DNA from: Paludibacter sp. UBA5753
GTDB taxonomy: Bacteria > Bacteroidota > Bacteroidia > Bacteroidales > Paludibacteraceae
Reading direction: 5' to 3'
Assembly: GCA_002427615.1 (NCBI GenBank)
Contig: DIFH01000030.1
Coordinates: 1 to 44,273, forward strand
Length of the DNA: 44,273 nucleotides
The first letter of the stretch is position 1. Every line of letters begins with the position of its first letter. Below the pieces are notes generated by a model. It was not told the origin of the DNA. It did not search any database and saw nothing but the letters and a program-made list of their open reading frames with translations. Below, one piece after another: positions 17,924 to 26,468 of the stretch. Position numbers and translations under genes: made by a program.

Positions 17924-18106
17924 GTTTTCTTTCACCTGTTTAAGTCTTTAGAAATTTGCCTTTTCGCAAATTAGCTTCGCAAATATACTCAGTTTTTTTA
18001 TATAAATAACATAAAATAAATGATGTTGTATTCTAAAATCCAATTATTGGGACGGTAATTGACCATCTGGTAAAAATATCGCATTATTGAGTTTGTCCAA
18101 AAAATA

Positions 18107-18327
18107 GTAACTACTCAGCGCCATTTATTTTTATAACTTTTTGATTTTCAGTTCGACTTTGTCGAACTGAAAATCAAAAAGAGGGAGATTGTTTCATTAT
18201 CCTCCAGTTGCGCTTCGCTTACTGGGGGTTATTCATATTTAGCCCCTTCGGGACAAAGAGTTTAAATGAGTAATAATCAACTAAATGGCTGATTATTATC
18301 AAATTTATTAGGGCGCTGAGTAGTTAC
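18107..18327 (+). mobile_element. MITE copy B (221 bp) with 8-bp target duplication
   Basis: Terminal repeats GTAACTACTCAGCGCC and GGCGCTGAGTAGTTAC. Both flanks are AAAAAATA (18099-18106 and 18328-18335), a perfect 8-bp target-site duplication. The long palindrome has loop TTT instead of AAA, and its outer pair is changed from C-G to T-A on both arms compared with copy A. Only 183 bp separate copies A and B. Confidence 0.95.
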
Positions 18328-18361
18328 AAAAAATACGACATTATGTTGATTACATTACTTA

Positions 18362-18390
18362 ACCTGACAGGTTTTTGATACCTGACAGGT
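18362..18390. repeat. Two copies of the palindrome ACCTGACAGGT
   Basis: ACCTGACAGGT occurs at 18362-18372 and 18380-18390, separated by 7 bases. Each copy is a near-perfect palindrome around a central A. It lies between MITE copy B and the pyrophosphatase terminator. Function unknown. Confidence 0.5.
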
Positions 18391-18417
18391 TTTAAAAAGA
18401 AAATCAATCAACAAAAA

Positions 18418-18455
18418 ATCCCTGTATAAAACCTTTCGGGCTACAATGCAGGGAT
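18418..18455 (-). terminator. Intrinsic terminator for the bcp-ppa unit
   Basis: On the minus strand the stem ATCCCTG / CAGGGAT encloses a 24-base loop and is followed by TTTTTTG, 25 bases after the pyrophosphatase stop codon. A standard Rho-independent layout. Confidence 0.65.
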
Positions 18456-18479
18456 CAAAATTAAAAACATAAAAACACA

Positions 18480-19043
18480 TCATCCAAAAAACCACTTATG
18501 CAGTTCGCCGTAATGTTTTTTGTACATCGTGAAACTATCTTCCATAATTTGAAGAGCCGTTTGTTTATCGAAAAACTTTTCAATAACCACGGTTTTATTT
18601 TCAAGTTTGGTATAATCTTCAAAAAAACTCATCGTTTCAGCAATCAGGTATTGAGGCAGTTCCGAAATATCATTATAATGATTTACGCTGGGGTCGCCCG
18701 AAGCCACTGCAATGATTTTATCATCCGCTTCCCCATTATCCAACATGCGCATGACTCCTATCACCTTTGCTTCAACGATACACAGCGGCACCACTTCAAT
18801 CTGTGAAAGAATCAGAATATCCAGCGGGTCATGGTCATCACAATAACTTTGAGGAATAAATCCATAATTATGAGGATAATACATTGACGAATACAACACT
18901 CGATCCAAACGTAACAAACCACTATCTTTATCAAGTTCGTATTTTGCGCGGTTTCCTTTAGGTATTTCGATAATTCCCTTTACTACATCGGGATTTTCGG
19001 TATGAGGCACAACCTGATGCCATGGATTAAAATTGTTTCGCAT
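18480..19043 (-). CDS. ppa: Inorganic pyrophosphatase (family I)
   Basis: 187 residues, normal for soluble bacterial family I enzymes. The signature D-x-D-P-x-D is present as DDHDPLDIL, preceded by GFIPQSYC and [10 protein letters not shown], and the E/D cluster binds the Mg ions. It hydrolyses PPi to two phosphates in the cytoplasm and so drives polymerisation reactions. It lies 33 bases after the bcp gene on the same strand, so the two are probably co-transcribed, and an intrinsic terminator follows. Confidence 0.93.
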   Translation of the reverse strand: MRNNFNPWHQVVPHTENPDVVKGIIEIPKGNRAKYELDKDSGLLRLDRVLYSSMYYPHNYGFIPQSYCDDHDPLDILILSQIEVVPLCIVEAKVIGVMRMLDNGEADDKIIAVASGDPSVNHYNDISELPQYLIAETMSFFEDYTKLENKTVVIEKFFDKQTALQIMEDSFTMYKKHYGELHKWFFG

Positions 19044-19076
19044 GTTTTTACCTTATATTTTATTAATCAGTTCATT

Positions 19077-19529
19077 CTACAAAATTTGCTGCGCATGACT
19101 CTTCGTATTTACTTCTTTAGGAGAAATAATGCGTTCGATGATCCCGTTCTCGTTAATGATAAAAGTGGTACGGAACATGCCCATATATTGCCTGCCGTAC
19201 ATCGATTTTTCACCCCATGTTCCGAATTGTCCCGACAGTTTCTTTTCTGTATCGGCTATCAATTGAAACGGGAGGTTTTGTTTAGCAATAAATTTTTGAT
19301 GCGACGAAACGCTGTCGGCGCTTACGCCAATCACTTCGTAACCGGCTTTACGTAAATCATCATAACCATCGCGCAAACTGCATGCCTGCGCCGTACAACC
19401 TGGGGTATTATCTTTCGGATAGAAATACAACACCACTTTTTTACCTGCGAAATCCGATAATTTGATTTCGATACCATCCTGATTTATGCCTAATATTTCA
19501 GGAGCTTTATCGCCAACCTGTAATGCCAT
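19077..19529 (-). CDS. bcp: Thioredoxin-dependent peroxiredoxin, Bcp/PrxQ type
   Basis: 150 residues. The catalytic segment PKDNTPGCTAQACSLRDGYD contains the peroxidatic Cys (TPGCT) and the resolving Cys five residues later (ACS), the PrxQ arrangement. It reduces hydroperoxides using thioredoxin. The start MALQVGDKAPEILG is standard. It is the first gene of the bcp-ppa unit; a TAACTTTG box lies at 19583-19576 upstream, and the MITE copy C is further out in the divergent region with the nitroreductase gene. Confidence 0.93.
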   Translation of the reverse strand: MALQVGDKAPEILGINQDGIEIKLSDFAGKKVVLYFYPKDNTPGCTAQACSLRDGYDDLRKAGYEVIGVSADSVSSHQKFIAKQNLPFQLIADTEKKLSGQFGTWGEKSMYGRQYMGMFRTTFIINENGIIERIISPKEVNTKSHAQQIL

Positions 19530-19575
19530 AATAGCTCAATATTGAAGTTATTATAATTCTGTAATTTTTAAAATG

Positions 19576-19583
19576 CAAAGTTA
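19576..19583 (-). promoter_or_regulatory. Candidate -7 box (TAACTTTG) for bcp-ppa
   Basis: The minus strand reads TAACTTTG, matching TAnnTTTG, 47 bases upstream of the bcp start. No -33 TTG at the usual spacing. Confidence 0.4.
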
Positions 19584-19733
19584 TTGAATAATTATGAATT
19601 TCTGCATATAAAAACAAGAAAATTGTTTTTATGTTCTGCTGTTTTTAATCCGATTTCAAAAATTCAAATCAACGCATCTTTACAATTGTTATATTCTCTG
19701 TATATTTGCATGAAATTTAGACAGACTTATTTT

Positions 19734-19973
19734 GTAACTACTCAGCGCCCTTTATTTTTATATCCTTTTGATTTTCAGTTCGACAAAGTCGAACTGAAAA
19801 TCAAAAGGAGGGGGATTGTTTCATTAACCCCCGGTTACGCTTCGCTTACTGGGGGTTATGCATACCTGCCTGCCGCAGGCAGGTTTAGCCCCGTCGGGGC
19901 AAAGAGTTTAAATACATAATAATCAACTAAATGACTGATTATTATCAAATTTATTAGGGCGCTGAGTAGTTAC
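19734..19973 (+). mobile_element. MITE copy C (240 bp) with 8-bp target duplication and nested palindrome
   Basis: Terminal repeats GTAACTACTCAGCGCCC / GGGCGCTGAGTAGTTAC are perfect over 17 bp. Flanks are CTTATTTT on both sides (19726-19733 and 19974-19981). It is longer than the others because a 19-bp palindrome CCTGCCTGCCGCAGGCAGG (19865-19883) replaces a few bases of the spacer between hairpins two and three. It ends only 23 bases before the nitroreductase start codon, so it may have displaced that gene's promoter. Confidence 0.95.
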
Positions 19974-19996
19974 CTTATTTTCCACAATCAATAATT

Positions 19997-20740
19997 ATGT
20001 TAGACATTCTGAATCAACATCGTACCATTCGCCAATATGCCGACAAGCACATTAGTCCCGAATTGATAAACACGCTTTTAAAAGCTGCCGCACAAGCTTC
20101 GAACACCGGAAACATGCAGGCTTACAGTGTTGTCGTTACCACCGATGCCGGAATAAAGCGACAACTGGCTCCCGCACATTTCAATCAGCCCATGATAACA
20201 GATGCCCCTGCAGCGCTCACCTTTTGCGCCGACTTCAATCGTTTTACAAAATGGTGCGAGCAACGCAATGCCGAACCGGGGTACAATAACTTCCAATCGT
20301 TTATGGCAGCCGCCATCGATGCACTTATTTTTGCCCAGACTTTTGCTGTGGCAGCCGAAAGTCAAGGTTTGGGAATTTGTTATCTCGGCACAACCACTTA
20401 CAATGCTGGTGAAATTATCGACATCCTTAATTTACCCAAACTTGTCGTTCCGGTTACCACCATCACCGTTGGTTATCCCGAGTTTACGCCCGAGCTAACC
20501 GACCGCCTTCCCATCGAAGCGGTGGTTCATCACGAAACTTACAGGGATTATATTCCTGAAAAAATAGATGAACTTTACACCGAAAAAGAAAGCAGCGAGT
20601 TCTACAAAAACTTTGTAACTGAAAATAACAAAGAAACATTGGCACAGGTATTTACTGATATTCGTTATTCACGCAAAAACAATGAGTTCTTCAGCGAAAA
20701 ATTCCTTGCCGTTTTAAAGGAGCAAGGCTTTTTGAATTGA
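19997..20740 (+). CDS. NADPH-dependent FMN nitroreductase (NfsA/Frp-like)
   Basis: 247 residues. The N-terminus MLDILNQHRTIRQYADKHIS is the FMN-phosphate binding part of the nitroreductase fold (HRTIRQY). AAAQASNTGNMQAYSVVV and the GICYLGTTTYNAGEII segment (FMN ring contacts) follow. A C-terminal extension of about 60 residues (YTEKESSEFYKNFVTENN...) is typical of the NfsA/Frp subgroup, which reduces quinones, nitro compounds or FMN with NADPH. The start is 23 bases from the end of MITE copy C and no other promoter fits between them. Confidence 0.88.
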   Translation: MLDILNQHRTIRQYADKHISPELINTLLKAAAQASNTGNMQAYSVVVTTDAGIKRQLAPAHFNQPMITDAPAALTFCADFNRFTKWCEQRNAEPGYNNFQSFMAAAIDALIFAQTFAVAAESQGLGICYLGTTTYNAGEIIDILNLPKLVVPVTTITVGYPEFTPELTDRLPIEAVVHHETYRDYIPEKIDELYTEKESSEFYKNFVTENNKETLAQVFTDIRYSRKNNEFFSEKFLAVLKEQGFLN

Positions 20741-20857
20741 ACAAAACTTCATCGTCAAAGGCGGAGCAATTGACAATTCAGTTCAATTAAACGGGTTAAT
20801 ACAGAACTTCTCGTCAAGTTATTCGTTTGTAAAGTTATAATATCAACCCAGTATCCA

Positions 20858-21220
20858 ATGGTAAAAGGTTCGTTTTACATTTTACTTTTCTATTTTTTGG
20901 GCGAACTGCTTAGCAAGCTCATCCATGGCTTTATTCCCGGTAGTGTATTGGGAATGATTTTATTGTTCCTGGCATTATTTTTTAAAATACTCGATCCCGG
21001 GAAGGTACGTTCTGTCGCTACAACGATTACCAAAAATATGGCTGTGTTTTTTGTACCCGCGGGAGTCGGTTTAATGGTTTATGCCGAACTGGTTTCCAAT
21101 TCTCTGGTCGCCATTGTGGCTGCCATAACCGTGAGTACGGCGCTTACTATCATAACGGTTGCCCTGATTCAGGAACGGTTGGAGAAACGCAGAAAGAAAG
21201 GAGAAGTCAAGCATGAATAA
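20858..21220 (+). CDS. lrgA: CidA/LrgA-family membrane protein
   Basis: 120 residues with about four membrane segments and a basic C-terminal tail (QERLEKRRKKGEVKHE). PGSVLGMILLFLALF is the family signature. LrgA and CidA are holin-like proteins linked to murein hydrolase export control and, in some species, small-metabolite transport. It overlaps lrgB by 8 bases, so the two are translated together. Confidence 0.9.
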   Translation: MVKGSFYILLFYFLGELLSKLIHGFIPGSVLGMILLFLALFFKILDPGKVRSVATTITKNMAVFFVPAGVGLMVYAELVSNSLVAIVAAITVSTALTIITVALIQERLEKRRKKGEVKHE

Positions 21221-21923
21221 TCTGATGGAACAAATCAGGCCTTACATCAACAACGAAGTCTTTCTGTTGGCTTTGGTAATGGGTTCGTTTTATTTGGGCA
21301 TTATCGTGTATAAAAAAACGAATATCACGCTATTGCAACCTTTGCTGATTGCCATGCTGATTATCATCCCCTTTCTGAAAATTACAGGAATCGAATACCA
21401 GACATTTTATAACCACACCCGCATTTTGAATTTCATGCTCGGACCGAGTGTCGTAGCTTTGGGATATGTGCTTTACGAACAGATGGAACATGTTAAAGGC
21501 AATGTGCTTTCCATTTTAACCGCTGTATTTGTGGGCAGTGTTGTGGGTATCATCAGCGTTGTTTTGATTGCCAAGGCTTTCGGAGCAGATAAAGTGCTTA
21601 TGGCTTCGCTGGCTCCCAAATCGGTTACAACGCCTATTGCCATCAGTCTGGCAGAGAAAACAGGCGGAATTCCGGCTTTGACTGCGGCTTTTGTGGTAGT
21701 CTGCGGTATCTTCGGCGGGTTGGTAGGGCCTGTTATTTTACGAAAAATAGGCGTTAAAAGTAAAATAGCCAAAGGATTGGCTATGGGTTCGGCCTCACAT
21801 GCGCTGGGAACAGCCAGGGCTTTGGAAATGGGCGCTTTGGAAGGAGCTATCAGCGGATTGGCTATTGGCATTATGGGGATCATGACTGCTTTACTCATCC
21901 CTTTTGCCGAAATGCTTTTTTAA
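21213..21923 (+). CDS. lrgB: LrgB/CidB-family membrane protein
   Basis: 236 residues, six to seven membrane segments. The family pattern is clear: FMLGPSVVALGYVLYEQ, SLAPKSVTTPIAISLAEKTGG, and SHALGTARALEMGALEGAISGLAIG near the C-terminus. It acts with LrgA in the cytoplasmic membrane; proposed roles are control of autolysis or transport of pyruvate or glycolate. It starts inside the end of lrgA. No regulator gene lies nearby. Confidence 0.92.
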   Translation: MNNLMEQIRPYINNEVFLLALVMGSFYLGIIVYKKTNITLLQPLLIAMLIIIPFLKITGIEYQTFYNHTRILNFMLGPSVVALGYVLYEQMEHVKGNVLSILTAVFVGSVVGIISVVLIAKAFGADKVLMASLAPKSVTTPIAISLAEKTGGIPALTAAFVVVCGIFGGLVGPVILRKIGVKSKIAKGLAMGSASHALGTARALEMGALEGAISGLAIGIMGIMTALLIPFAEMLF

Positions 21924-21938
21924 ATTAATCCATCCATC

Positions 21939-22220
21939 TCAACCTCTTTTTTTATTCATGAAAATATCGTTGTGAAACAATTCCGGCTTTCGCAACAGAT
22001 AGGCTAACATGGTTTTTCCCGTATCTGAAAGATTACCGGTAACTATTTGCGAAACCGTCTGCATTTGGTTTTTCTGCTGTTTGTCTGAAAGTTGCACTGT
22101 AAAACTCTCCATTTTTCTAAATGATTCGCTCGATTCCAAATGGTAAAATTCAATACAGTTTTCCCCCACGAAATGCTTCAGGTTTAATTCGTCAATGGAA
22201 ACTCCCGTTCTCATTTCCAT
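21939..22220 (-). CDS. Hypothetical small protein (93 aa)
   Basis: I do not recognise it. The frame MEMRTGVSIDELNLKHFVG... is mixed alpha/beta with a Lys/Gln-rich centre (SDKQQKNQMQTVSQIV) and no signal peptide or membrane segment. It is convergent with lrgB, 15 bases away. MITE copy D is inserted 68 bases upstream of its start, and an in-frame stop is found shortly before the ATG, so it may be a remnant of a longer gene or have lost its promoter. Coding status is moderate. Confidence 0.45.
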   Translation of the reverse strand: MEMRTGVSIDELNLKHFVGENCIEFYHLESSESFRKMESFTVQLSDKQQKNQMQTVSQIVTGNLSDTGKTMLAYLLRKPELFHNDIFMNKKRG

Positions 22221-22287
22221 TTCATCAAATTCATGACAGAAATTTTACCGGAATCTCAATTTCCTCCTCTTCCTCAATCAAAATTTC

Positions 22288-22508
22288 GTAACTACTCAGC
22301 ACCCTATATTTTTATAACCTTTTGATTTTCAGTTCGACTTTGTCGAACTGAAAATCAAAAGGAGGGGGATTGTTTCATTATCCCCCAGTTGCGCTTCGCT
22401 TACTGGGGGTTATTCATATTTAGCCCCTTCGGGGCAAAGAGTTTAAATAGATAACAATCAAGTAAATGGCTAATTATTATCAAATTTTTTAGGGTGCTGA
22501 GTAGTTAC
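22288..22508 (+). mobile_element. MITE copy D (221 bp) with 8-bp target duplication
   Basis: Terminal repeats GTAACTACTCAGCACCC / GGGTGCTGAGTAGTTAC. Both ends carry the same change compared with copy C (GCGCCC to GCACCC), so the ends co-vary. Flanks are AAAATTTC at 22280-22287 and 22509-22516. The long palindrome loop is TTT. It lies between the small ORF at 21939 and the SNF2 gene; 22509-22653 holds no convincing gene. Confidence 0.95.
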
Positions 22509-22653
22509 AAAATTTCACTTTGCAGGAATTATAGCCCCTTTTGCAGTTATTAACTTTCACCGTCCGGAGTATTCGGAGAATTTCGTCTAAAAGTTGTTGT
22601 GAGTTCATAGGAATCGGATTTATCTGTTTCAATTTTCAGGTTATCCTCTTTCG

Positions 22654-25600
22654 TTATCCAAATAGCTCCCTTAATTCCTTATTGCTGAGTTTTCCAATCC
22701 AGTTTTCGCCTGTGGCAACAGTCATATCAGCCAAATATTTCTTTTTTTGAATCATTTCGTCGATTTTTTCTTCAAATGTGTTTTTGGTAATCATGCGGTG
22801 TACCATTACGTTTTTCTTTTGCCCTATGCGGTAAGCGCGGTCGGTAGCTTGGTTTTCCACTGCCGGATTCCACCACAGATCGTAATGAATAACATGCGAA
22901 GCGGCTGTGAGGTTCAAGCCAGTTCCGGCTGCTTTGAGCGAAAGAATAAAGATTTTGTCGGCACGGTTGTGCTGGAATCGTTCCACCATCTCGTTCCGCT
23001 GATTTACGCTGCTTCCACCGTGATAAAACATCGGTCGCTCGCTGAAACGTTCGGTAATAAAACGTTCCAACAAATCGCCCATCTCCCTGAATTGGGTAAA
23101 AATCAACACTTTTTCTCCCGCTTCGATAATGCTGTCGAGCAATTCAAAAAGTAATTCCATTTTCCCCGAAAGCATCGGGTCGAAGTTTCCATTTTTCAGG
23201 AAATTGGTGGGGTGATTGCAAATTTGCTTCAATGCCATGATCATTTGCAACACCAAACCTTGTCGTTTAAAGAGCGATTCTTTGTCAGAATATCCTTCGA
23301 TTTCTTCCATAGCCTCTTGCATGGTTTTTTCGTAGAGCGCGATTTGTTGTTTGGTGAGCAATGCGAATTGGTTTTGTTCCACTTTGTCAGGCAAATCGGA
23401 AATAATAGATTTGTCAGACTTCATTCGGCGCATCAAAAATGGTGAAGTTACTTTGCGGAATTTTGCCACAATTTGCTCATCATTAAACACTTGAATGGGG
23501 TCTGCATATTCATTTTTAAATGTTTTTACATTACCCAAATATCCTTTATTGGTAAAATCCATTATAGACCAAAACTCTGTGAGGCGGTTTTCCACCGGCG
23601 TGCCACTCATGGCAATGCGAATATTGGCAGGTATGCTTTTTATGGCTTTTGCCTGAGCCGTGTCGTGATTTTTAATGTTTTGCGCTTCATCGATAATCAT
23701 AACCTGCCATTTGTGTTTTTTGAGCAATTCGGCATCGCTGCGCAATACGCCGTAAGTGGTAAGCATTACGTCGGCATCAAAAAGTTTTATATCCCTTGCG
23801 CTGCCATGAAAAATATGAGACGAAACCGATGGTGCAAACTTCCGGATTTCCGATTCCCAGTTAGTGAGCAATCCAGTTGGGACGACCACCAAGGCTTTAT
23901 GTTTATCATTAATCGCTTTTTCTTCCTTGAATTTCAACAGAATAGAAATTACCTGCAGCGTTTTTCCCAGACCCATATCGTCGGCCAGAATACTGCCAAA
24001 ACCAATCCGGCTATTGCGGTACATCCACGAAAAACCACGATGTTGGTACGGCCGAAGTTGCGCATTTAAACCGGCGGGAAGCGGAATATCTTCGGTGGAA
24101 GTAAGTTCTGTAATCATATCGCGCACTTCGTCGGTAAGCGAAATCGGCGCGCCTTCATATTCCTCTGCCAAAGCCGTTTGAAGCAACTGATAGGAATTCA
24201 GCTGTTTTTCTCCACTGAAAAATTTATATAATTTCTCTATTTCGGCTTCATTCACGTAAATGTAGTTCTCTTTAAAGCGGAAAAGTCCCGTGGCGTTTTT
24301 CAACAGTTTTTTGAATTCATCGGGCGAAATAAGCGTATCGCCAATGGCTACTTGCCAGTCGAACGAAAGCAAATCATCCAATCGTACATATCCTTGTTGA
24401 TCTGCGTTGCGTTTAAGTTTTAATGATGCCTGAGGACGAAGTAAATGCTGTAATGATTTGGGTAATAAAATTTTTATATCCAACAACCTGACAGCAGGAA
24501 GCACCTCCATTAAAAAAGGCGAAAATTCCTTGATATCGAAAAGTATAGGCTGGTTACCTCCTAAATTAATATGTGTATCCAAACCACGAATAAACGGCGA
24601 CAACAAGGAAAGCGTTTGCAGGATTTTGAACCGTTGTTTTTCGTACTGCTTTTCCTTCAGAATTTTGGAAATGGGAACGGGTAATTTTTCTGTATCCGAA
24701 ATATCTTCGATGCTAACCTGCACATCAAACTGTTCATTTTCAAGATCCGTTACTGTAATTACCGGTTTGTAATTTTCAGCAGAAAGGTGAAATCGGTCGA
24801 GCCAGACTTTTATGCCGCCACTCAATGCATTTTCGCCCACTCCTGCGAATGAATAAGACTTGTTTTTAAAAAAAATATCTTCAAATAAATCGCCGTTCGA
24901 TGGTCGGGATAAGTGGGCGACTAATTTCGAAACAAAAATGGAAAGCAGTTCGATAGTTTGGTTTTCAAGTGGCAAAATTTGCTCCTCTTTTCGAACCGTT
25001 TTAGGAGAAAAAAGCAAATGGGGAGGCAGAATTTTATCTAATTTTTCCAATAACAATCGTACTTCGCTGTCGATTTGGGCAGGCAACCAGCGAACTGCAA
25101 ACTGCTTGTTTTCCAATTGAACAATTTGTGGAACTATATTCCCGTTACGCACCAAATGCAAGGACGCAAAAAGAACTTTATGCATGGCTGCCACCGAAGG
25201 TTGATAATCGGGTAAACGGTCAGGGTTGAGCCGAAAAAGAGCAGGGATAAGTTGTTCCGGTTTTTTCAGGGAGTGGTTCTCTCCCGAAATTTCAACCTTG
25301 TTATTACTATCGATAATAACCGAAACGGTCGTGTGGAAATTTATTTCGGGTATTTTATTTTTAGTTGGAAAAACGGCATCAAAGTCCAGCTTCTTAGCAA
25401 AAATCCGGTTTGTTTCTTTGACATTTCGTAAAAATTGTAACGAAAACTTATCGCGGAAATTGCCCGACGAATAAAAGGGTGGTGAATCGGGTAACAATTG
25501 CACCAATGCTTCGGCGATGTTGTGTAATTGTGAAAAATCCACCCTGTCGTACACTCTTTCCTCATCAAATTCTTCTTTGCCGACTTTTTTACTTTTAAGC

Positions 25601-26160
25601 AGGTTTGCCAATAATGGGATTTCAGTTTTCTTTTGGTCGGCTATAAAAATTCCCCGCTTTTTCAGTTCATCCAGCAAATTTACTCTATGAATCTCGAAAA
25701 CGAGGAAAGGATTGTTATCAATTTCACGGCTCACCATATAAATTACCGCAGCCAAATGCTTGCAAGGCACAGCCCAATCGGGACATGAACATTGCATTTT
25801 AAAATCAGTCCATTGTTTTGGAAAAACCTTTAGTCCGGCTTCTTCTGCTATGGTCAATATTTCGGGGTCAAGTTCGCGGTTCAGCAATTTGGAAATCAAA
25901 ACCGGACGTTTGATAATGCTTTCCATTAGCACTTCCACTTGCTCTTCGAAAAACGGCGGAACAATCAGATTTACCCTGTAAGGCGTTGGGCGACTTCCGG
26001 CAACCTTGGCATTGATCATGTTCTCCTTTATTTTCACTTCTTTCACATAGCCGTTTCGGGCATAGGAAGCGCCACGGGGCAGACGATTGTCATAATCCAC
26101 ATTTTCCAACGAGCGCAACCAATGCTCTCCCCACCATGTTTTTCCGAATTGAATTGACAT
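22654..26160 (-). CDS. SWIM zinc-finger SNF2-family ATPase/helicase
   Basis: 1168 residues. An N-terminal SWIM zinc finger (C124, C126, C133, H135 in CSCPDWAVPCKH) is followed by a long middle region, then a Snf2/Rad54-like motor: Walker A DDMGLGKT (about residue 730), DEAQ box IIDEAQNIKNH (about 823), SGTPVENRL, and in the second lobe IFTQFREMG, SLKAAGTGLNLTAA, and RAYRIGQ. This is the usual bacterial HepA-like SWIM-SNF2 architecture. Such proteins use ATP to move on double-stranded DNA and may displace RNA polymerase or bound proteins; the exact role is unknown. Single-gene unit, with a TAAATTTG box upstream. Confidence 0.93.
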   Translation of the reverse strand: MSIQFGKTWWGEHWLRSLENVDYDNRLPRGASYARNGYVKEVKIKENMINAKVAGSRPTPYRVNLIVPPFFEEQVEVLMESIIKRPVLISKLLNRELDPEILTIAEEAGLKVFPKQWTDFKMQCSCPDWAVPCKHLAAVIYMVSREIDNNPFLVFEIHRVNLLDELKKRGIFIADQKKTEIPLLANLLKSKKVGKEEFDEERVYDRVDFSQLHNIAEALVQLLPDSPPFYSSGNFRDKFSLQFLRNVKETNRIFAKKLDFDAVFPTKNKIPEINFHTTVSVIIDSNNKVEISGENHSLKKPEQLIPALFRLNPDRLPDYQPSVAAMHKVLFASLHLVRNGNIVPQIVQLENKQFAVRWLPAQIDSEVRLLLEKLDKILPPHLLFSPKTVRKEEQILPLENQTIELLSIFVSKLVAHLSRPSNGDLFEDIFFKNKSYSFAGVGENALSGGIKVWLDRFHLSAENYKPVITVTDLENEQFDVQVSIEDISDTEKLPVPISKILKEKQYEKQRFKILQTLSLLSPFIRGLDTHINLGGNQPILFDIKEFSPFLMEVLPAVRLLDIKILLPKSLQHLLRPQASLKLKRNADQQGYVRLDDLLSFDWQVAIGDTLISPDEFKKLLKNATGLFRFKENYIYVNEAEIEKLYKFFSGEKQLNSYQLLQTALAEEYEGAPISLTDEVRDMITELTSTEDIPLPAGLNAQLRPYQHRGFSWMYRNSRIGFGSILADDMGLGKTLQVISILLKFKEEKAINDKHKALVVVPTGLLTNWESEIRKFAPSVSSHIFHGSARDIKLFDADVMLTTYGVLRSDAELLKKHKWQVMIIDEAQNIKNHDTAQAKAIKSIPANIRIAMSGTPVENRLTEFWSIMDFTNKGYLGNVKTFKNEYADPIQVFNDEQIVAKFRKVTSPFLMRRMKSDKSIISDLPDKVEQNQFALLTKQQIALYEKTMQEAMEEIEGYSDKESLFKRQGLVLQMIMALKQICNHPTNFLKNGNFDPMLSGKMELLFELLDSIIEAGEKVLIFTQFREMGDLLERFITERFSERPMFYHGGSSVNQRNEMVERFQHNRADKIFILSLKAAGTGLNLTAASHVIHYDLWWNPAVENQATDRAYRIGQKKNVMVHRMITKNTFEEKIDEMIQKKKYLADMTVATGENWIGKLSNKELRELFG

Positions 26161-26185
26161 ATTTTTTTTTTTAAAATTTAAGTCG

Positions 26186-26193
26186 CAAATTTA
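26186..26193 (-). promoter_or_regulatory. Candidate -7 box (TAAATTTG) for the SNF2 gene
   Basis: Minus strand TAAATTTG, 26 bases upstream of the start codon, matching TAnnTTTG. No -33 element at standard spacing. The 26161-26468 gap contains this divergent promoter region, a solo end of a dispersed repeat (26280-26301) and the porin promoter. Confidence 0.4.
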
Positions 26194-26279
26194 ATGAAAA
26201 TAATTCAATCTCCTTTGGATATTATTAAAAAACGAATGGTCAGCAAATGATATTTTCCGCTAATATTTCGGATAAATAC

Positions 26280-26301
26280 TGTTTGCAAGAAAACGCCCAT
26301 T
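26280..26301 (+). repeat. Solo end of a dispersed fold-back repeat
   Basis: TGTTTGCAAGAAAACGCCCA(T) matches, with one mismatch over 22 bases, the inverted end of the repeat at 33681-33797. No other part of that element is visible here. Confidence 0.55.
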
Positions 26302-26432
26302 AATGAATGGGAACACTGTTTATCGGTAAAAAACATAAATTTCAGCATAAAAAAATTTTGTATAACCATTTATAGTGAGTTTAAAAGAAAAAAATAAGCA
26401 TTAATAGGGATAAATAAGAAATTTAAAAGGGA

Positions 26433-26440
26433 TAATTTTG
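26433..26440 (+). promoter_or_regulatory. -7 box (TAATTTTG) for the porin/feo genes
   Basis: TAATTTTG matches TAnnTTTG and lies 28 bases before the porin start codon. No clear TTG at -33, so the promoter may depend on an activator. Confidence 0.45.
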
Positions 26441-26468
26441 CTCGTGGTTTGAATACTATAATTTATCA

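Noticed and set aside
19584..19919. Plus-strand 111-codon frame
   Set aside because: It runs through intergenic DNA into MITE copy C and contains the translated palindromes; not a gene.
17705..22508. MITE hairpins as a CRISPR-like or riboswitch array
   Set aside because: Copies have defined terminal inverted repeats and target duplications and are scattered at irregular distances in both orientations, which fits transposition.
22509..22653. Short minus-strand frame MNSQQLLDEILRILRTVKVN... upstream of the MITE copy D site
   Set aside because: About 33 codons, no family match, ends within the target duplication; removing the MITE does not join it to the 93-residue ORF.
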